Part shown: in pieces, positions 5,196 to 6,554 of the stretch
Position numbering within the stretch: the stretch's first letter is position 1
How the letters are laid out: each line of letters starts with the position of its first letter
Source of the DNA: CAYGZM01 sp964354365
GTDB lineage: Bacteria; Planctomycetota; Phycisphaerae; Sedimentisphaerales; Anaerobacaceae
NCBI GenBank assembly: GCA_964354365.1
Contig: CAYGZM010000183.1
Coordinates: 1-6,554 of the forward strand
Reading direction: 5' to 3'
Length of the DNA: 6,554 bases
Program-made: the position numbers and the translations under genes
Notes under the pieces: generated by a model
The model's input: the letters and a program-made list of their open reading frames with translations, nothing else
Told to the model about the DNA's origin: nothing
Databases searched by the model: none

Positions 5196-5666
5196 ATGGA
5201 TATATATAACCCGCTGTTCTCAAAGAACTGTATGGTCAATGAGCAGATTGCCGGGCAGCTTTTCGACGTTCTGCCTGAGCAGGGGCCGATCATGGTTATT
5301 ATGGACAGGGAGGGGCGCCTCTGGCCGAGCGATTCGGAGCGGTTCTCGAAATTGAACCTCGCGGAGGAGTTCCTTAAGGAGCTTTGCGACAAGATTGACG
5401 ACGGCGCCGAGCCGGTCGTCAGCCAGGTGGACGATTACAGTGTTATCGCGTCGCAATTAGCTACGGAGCAGAACAACTATGGATACGTGGTTATTATTCT
5501 GCCGCAGTACAGCCCCGAATCGACATTGATAAATATCGACCTGATTGAAATACTGCTCAACCAAATCGGGCTGATAGCGAGGCTGATTGAGAAGAACAAT
5601 CACCTCTATGAGCACCAGGTCAGGCAGTACGGCGCACATCCTCAAACGATGATAGCCTCCAATTGA
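5196..5666 (+). CDS. Unrecognised conserved-looking protein, probably a single PAS/GAF-like sensory domain
   Basis: A 156-residue soluble protein whose family I cannot name. I chose ATG 5196 because AAGGAG (5182-5187) lies 8 bases upstream; the same frame is open from 5100 but those codons look non-coding. Residues 31-46 (PIMVIMDREGRLWPSD) read as two strands with a turn, as at the start of PAS domains. An acidic helical part follows (about 55-72). VDDYSVIASQL and YGYVVIILPQ (95-104) look like central strands of a PAS or GAF fold. A long C-terminal helix (about 110-145, LIEILLNQIGLIARLIEKNN) resembles the signalling helix that leaves such domains and often dimerises. There is no transmembrane helix, kinase or phosphatase motif. 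It follows the STAS and ATPase genes on the same strand after a 301-base gap, so it may sense a signal for that pair. Fold and role are inference. Confidence 0.8.
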   Translation: MDIYNPLFSKNCMVNEQIAGQLFDVLPEQGPIMVIMDREGRLWPSDSERFSKLNLAEEFLKELCDKIDDGAEPVVSQVDDYSVIASQLATEQNNYGYVVIILPQYSPESTLINIDLIEILLNQIGLIARLIEKNNHLYEHQVRQYGAHPQTMIASN

Positions 5667-5715
5667 CGGTTGCTGTCCAGCCTTGTCGCATTGCCGAGCA
5701 ACACCAGCACGGCTT
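5667..5715. other. Convergent intergenic spacer with hairpin
   Basis: This 49-base gap separates two genes that end toward each other. GTTGCT (5669-5674) pairs perfectly with AGCAAC (5697-5702) around a 22-base loop. A hairpin shared by convergent genes would fit a two-way transcription barrier, but no T-run follows on either strand. I therefore do not call an intrinsic terminator. Confidence 0.3.
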
Positions 5716-6554
5716 TCAAACGAGGGGAACACCTGCCTTTTTTGCCACCGAGCGAATATACTCTGCGGCCAAGCGGTATTCTTCCGCGTTGGATAGGTGT
5801 TCGAGCATGAGCGGAGTATCGGGCAGCTTGCTCAATTCCGTTAGAAACACGGCGTAGTCCAACCCGCCTAACCCGGGGCGAATCTCGTCGAGATGGGTCG
5901 TGAGTTTCTCCTGGAGGATGATGTCCTTGGCGTGGCAGCTTTTGATGTAGGGGCCGAGCTTTTCGAAGCACTCGCGGATGAGCTGTCCACTGGCGAAATA
6001 GCGCTGGGGACTGCAAACGAGGTTCACGGGGTCAAGATGAACGGCGAAGCGTTTGCGGTCGATGGCTTTTAGCAGTTGCAGGTATGAGTCGGGCGAGTCG
6101 GGATAGGCCCACGGCATAGTTTCGAGCGTGAAATAGGTGCGGGTCGGCTTGACGTCGTCAATGATGGCCCTGGTCGTCTCAACGATGATGTCGAAAGTTT
6201 CTTTTGTGAGGTTGCTTGGTGAGGGCCCATCCCAGAGCTTTCCCCTTGAGCCGGCGATATTGACACAGCACCTTGCGCCGATTCGGTCGGCGAGGGCCAA
6301 CTGCTGGCGGCATTTTGCCTGGGCGTCGGTGCGTTCTTTTTCGTCGGGGCTGATCGGGTTGCTCCACGCACCGACCTCGGCAATGATAATTTCGGCCTTT
6401 TTGGCTGCATCGGCGTAAGCCTTGACGATGTCATCCTTTTCGGCTGCGCCAACGGGGCAGTAGGCGGCACTATAGCCGAGGTCTTTGACGGCTTTTGCCC
6501 AGGCATCGGGGCCGTCAAACTTGCCGAAGACGGGGCCTCCGAGCCGTATGGGGC
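5716..6554 (-). CDS. Sugar phosphate isomerase/epimerase (xylose isomerase-like TIM barrel), 5' end cut by window edge
   Basis: The frame is open from the window edge to a TGA (complement of 5716-5718) and shows 278 residues starting PIRLGGPVFGKF. This resembles a first beta strand, so probably fewer than ten residues are missing. The superfamily uses a divalent metal to interconvert keto-sugars or epimers, and its relatives include tagatose/psicose 3-epimerases. The four metal ligands of that group are all in place: Glu in FTLETMPW (144 of the visible part), Asp in VHLDPVN (174), His in SCHAKD (207) and Glu in LMLEHL (251). GLGGLDY (about 228-234) fits the usual loop before the last helices. 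A TTG near 6300 is internal, and reading upstream of it gives continuous family-like sequence. No signal peptide can be judged. It converges with the signalling module and has no visible functional tie to it. The exact sugar cannot be inferred. Confidence 0.93.
   Translation of the reverse strand, partial: PIRLGGPVFGKFDGPDAWAKAVKDLGYSAAYCPVGAAEKDDIVKAYADAAKKAEIIIAEVGAWSNPISPDEKERTDAQAKCRQQLALADRIGARCCVNIAGSRGKLWDGPSPSNLTKETFDIIVETTRAIIDDVKPTRTYFTLETMPWAYPDSPDSYLQLLKAIDRKRFAVHLDPVNLVCSPQRYFASGQLIRECFEKLGPYIKSCHAKDIILQEKLTTHLDEIRPGLGGLDYAVFLTELSKLPDTPLMLEHLSNAEEYRLAAEYIRSVAKKAGVPLV

Noticed and set aside
4891..5209. Short plus-strand frames in the gap after the ATPase
   Set aside because: No ribosome binding site and no protein-like pattern. 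They stop at or run past the clear start at 5196.
6069..6518. Minus-strand frame overlapping the sugar isomerase
   Set aside because: It is an out-of-frame shadow rich in Pro, Ser and Arg. The isomerase frame has all its metal ligands.

Overview
The window looks like a stretch of ordinary chromosome from a free-living bacterium with mid-range GC content. The STAS protein with an FLSSA-type motif, the paired RsbW-like ATPase and the sugar isomerase/epimerase are all styles I associate with Planctomycetota, perhaps Phycisphaerae or Sedimentisphaerales. That placement is from memory and is tentative. I see no transposase, phage gene, CRISPR array, tRNA or rRNA.

Left part (1-2858, plus strand). 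The tail of an unidentified gene ends at 125. After a G-rich gap comes a probable promoter (272-300) and a leader that can fold into two hairpins, the second covering the ribosome binding site. Then follows a compact set of three genes: a divergent amidohydrolase-fold protein (364-1176), a LeuT-type sodium:amino-acid symporter (1184-2743), and an overlapping 41-residue one-helix protein (2733-2858) that is probably the small subunit of the symporter. The gaps are +7 and -11 bases, so the three are very likely co-transcribed. The likely theme is sodium-driven uptake of an amino acid or related compound.

Middle part (2874-3618, minus strand). An Rrf2-family regulator without the iron-sulfur cysteines lies upstream of a short MazG-like nucleotide pyrophosphohydrolase. 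A dyad next to the Rrf2 ribosome binding site may be its own operator. The set converges on the transporter genes across a 15-base gap.

Right-middle part (3619-5666, plus strand). A 320-base AT-rich divergent intergenic region carries hairpins, three TTTGTG repeats spaced 18 bases apart, and a near-consensus sigma-70 promoter (TTGACA, 17 bases, TAGGAT). It drives a STAS protein (anti-sigma-factor-antagonist fold), followed by an RsbW-like GHKL ATPase and then an unrecognised 156-residue protein that looks like a single PAS- or GAF-like sensory domain. Together they resemble a partner-switching signalling module. No sigma factor or PP2C phosphatase is visible nearby, and the usual phospho-serine position of the STAS protein appears to be alanine. 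This module, with its unknown third member, is the best candidate here for something not yet described.

Right edge (5716-6554, minus strand). A nearly complete sugar phosphate isomerase/epimerase of the xylose-isomerase-like TIM-barrel family converges on the signalling module. It lacks only its first few residues at the window edge.
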